Source: Oribacterium sp. UBA3737
GTDB lineage: Bacteria; Bacillota_A; Clostridia; Lachnospirales; Lachnospiraceae
NCBI GenBank assembly: GCA_002371295.1
Contig: DFGZ01000145.1
Coordinates: 1 to 6,479, forward strand
Direction of reading: 5' to 3'
DNA: 6,479 nt
Numbering within the stretch: position 1 is the first letter of the stretch; each line of letters begins with the position of its first letter. The notes below the pieces were generated by a model that ran no database searches, was not told where the DNA came from, and saw only the letters and a program-made list of their open reading frames with translations. Both the position numbers and the translations under genes were made by a program. This document shows positions 5,255 through 6,479 of the stretch, one piece after another.

Positions 5255-6259
5255 TTATTTTTCGTATCCCCTTGCGAATACTTCCAGGACGAACAGGTCA
5301 TAATGATCTTTCAGTGACATGCCGGTCAAGTCTTCTATCTTTTGTAGTCTTGCCAGCAGTGACTGCCGGTGGATGAAAAGTTTCCTGGCCGTTTCGCTTA
5401 CATTATAGTTGTTCATGATGTATGTCCTTAGGGTCTTTAGAAGCTCCATGCTGCCGCTGGCATCGTCATACTTTAGGATTCCGGCCAATGCATCGGAAGC
5501 TCCCTCGTTGACATCGTGACTCTGCCTGAATGATTCGATGATGGTCTGTGCCGATATATCTCTGATCTGCTTTCTGGCCAGCCAAAGAGACAGCATGGGA
5601 AGTATGAATCGCGAGATTGCATTCTTGTTATAGATATCTTCGTTTTTTGGATCCGGAGAAAACAGATATAAGTTCCCCGTATTTTTTAAGTTATAATTCC
5701 TGCAGTCAGCATGCATCTTTCCTCCGTACTGCGCGAGCGGCTTGCCCTTATTGTCTTCGACAAGCACATCGCAGCGGAGATTCTTTCCGATGCATTCTGC
5801 TGCTGCTTTTATATCATCACCATTGTAGAAAATGTCTTCGAGCCGTGAATTGATCGATCGAAACACTCTCAGTTCTTCCTCACTAACGGCTCGGATGATA
5901 CTGTTCTGGATATCTATGAATTTTTCTTCCCATGGAATTGTAAAGACAGCGATACCGTTTTTATTGGCTAAATCTATCGCCGAAACAGGGATCCTCTTTT
6001 CTTCTTTGAATGCGAACATGATTCCTGCAGCCTGGGAGGCTGCCGCCGACTTGATGAACTTGTCAAAATAGTCCGGATCGTTTTCTGAACCCAGAGCTAT
6101 AGTGAGAACTATATCTCCGGGCTCTACAAATTCATCTATCGGCATCTCCTGGACATTAGCTTTTCTGATCACTGTATCGCTGAAATCCTTTTCTTCACTT
6201 GCTAGTTCAAGTCCTGTTACTATTTTATCTTCTATCAGTTTCTTTAACGTATATTCCAT
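5255..6259 (-). CDS. PucR-family transcriptional regulator
   Basis: A cytoplasmic regulator of nitrogen or purine/amino-acid catabolism genes. With the start at 6259 it has 334 residues. Residues 2 to about 125 match the PucR N-terminal domain (TLKKLIEDKIVTGLELASEE, then EPGDIVLTIALG and AGIMFAF); about 274-327 match the PucR C-terminal helix-turn-helix (LLKTLRTYI, NVSETARKLFIHRQSL, LQKIEDLTG). The middle is short: the GGDEF-like domain of the usual 500-plus-residue members seems missing. The frame stays open upstream to an ATG at 6328, but that region contains the best promoter, and the family normally begins with a TLK/TVxDLL-like segment, so I favour 6259. GGGAG lies 11 nt before it; ATG 6268 is the alternative but only 2 nt from GGGAG. 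The gene precedes the gamma-lyase gene on the same strand and may control it. Confidence 0.88.
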   Translation of the reverse strand: MEYTLKKLIEDKIVTGLELASEEKDFSDTVIRKANVQEMPIDEFVEPGDIVLTIALGSENDPDYFDKFIKSAAASQAAGIMFAFKEEKRIPVSAIDLANKNGIAVFTIPWEEKFIDIQNSIIRAVSEEELRVFRSINSRLEDIFYNGDDIKAAAECIGKNLRCDVLVEDNKGKPLAQYGGKMHADCRNYNLKNTGNLYLFSPDPKNEDIYNKNAISRFILPMLSLWLARKQIRDISAQTIIESFRQSHDVNEGASDALAGILKYDDASGSMELLKTLRTYIMNNYNVSETARKLFIHRQSLLARLQKIEDLTGMSLKDHYDLFVLEVFARGYEK

Positions 6260-6275
6260 GATAACCATTTCTCCC

Positions 6276-6297
6276 TTGATAGAATGTATTATATCAA
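6276..6297 (-). promoter_or_regulatory. Candidate extended -10 promoter of the PucR gene with overlapping dyad
   Basis: The minus strand reads TGATATAAT, a perfect TATAAT (6288-6293) with the extended TG element (6295-6296). No good -35 box is visible, as is common for extended -10 promoters. The start point would be near 6281, giving a leader of roughly 20 nt to the ATG at 6259. The dyad TTGATA-N10-TATCAA (6276-6281 and 6292-6297) spans the -10 box and the start point, fitting autoregulation. Confidence 0.5.
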
Positions 6298-6397
6298 AAC
6301 GATCTATCATATTCACGAAGAAACACATCAGTGCTCTCTTACTTCAGTTCCAATTATTTCAACATTATATTCTTTATTTCCTTCTTCCTCATTATCT

Positions 6398-6436
6398 ACT
6401 ATAATTGTGGCAAGGAGGCTATTTTACAATTATAGT
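6398..6436. repeat. Perfect 11-bp inverted repeat with TATAAT in both arms
   Basis: ACTATAATTGT (6398-6408) and ACAATTATAGT (6426-6436) are exact inverted copies 17 bp apart. Each arm reads TATAAT outward-in on its own strand (6400-6405 plus, 6429-6434 minus), and AAGGAGG (6412-6418) sits between them on the plus strand. It may be an operator, a pair of facing promoters, or part of the leader of a gene beyond the window. No frame with a sensible start follows the AAGGAGG within the window. Confidence 0.5.
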
Positions 6437-6479
6437 TTTGTATTTAGAAAATATGAGGAGCTTCCTGTATGATTTAAAT

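Noticed and set aside
6453..6479. Plus-strand ATG at 6453 open to the window edge, and ATG at 6469 after GAGGAG.
   Set aside because: The ATG at 6469 meets a stop two codons later, and the one at 6453 has no ribosome site at a sensible distance; too little sequence to support a gene.

Overview
The window looks like a chromosomal segment from an anaerobic Firmicute, probably class Clostridia. The grounds are moderate-to-low G+C with very AT-rich intergenic DNA, strong AGGAGG-type ribosome sites, an IS1634-type transposase, and amino-acid catabolism enzymes with LysR and PucR regulators. Genus cannot be told from the sequence.

Layout. Positions 1-472 (+) are the 3' end of an IS1634-family transposase whose N-terminal part lies outside the window. 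Positions 473-1377 hold no gene I can support. This 0.9-kb stretch is full of structure instead: two hairpins just after the transposase, a pair of 11-bp direct repeats exactly 30 bp apart, a sharply bounded GC-rich island (66% G+C over 961-1080, against 23-28% in the 60-bp blocks at 841-900 and 1081-1140), and a run of short AT-rich palindromes. From 1378 to about 6260 every gene is on the minus strand. In transcription order these are a PucR-family regulator (5255-6259), a Cys/Met-metabolism PLP enzyme of the methionine gamma-lyase/cystathionine gamma-lyase family (3843-5036), a fold-type I aminotransferase (2272-3483) and a LysR-family regulator (1378-2259). The last 180 bp contain a perfect 11-bp inverted repeat but no gene.

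How the genes may work together. The aminotransferase and LysR genes are 12 bp apart and almost certainly one operon, with the regulator second. The lyase has its own ribosome site, long leader and candidate promoter, and lies directly downstream of the PucR gene. A gamma-lyase of this family releases a 2-oxo acid, ammonia and a thiol, and an aminotransferase interconverts amino acids and 2-oxo acids, so a locally regulated amino-acid degradation cluster is a reasonable inference, but the substrates are not proven. Each of the three candidate promoters carries a dyad over or inside its core elements, which suggests each transcription unit is separately controlled.

I see no CRISPR array, tRNA, rRNA, known riboswitch or recognisable new defence or mobile system. 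The least explained part is the gene-free stretch at 473-1377.
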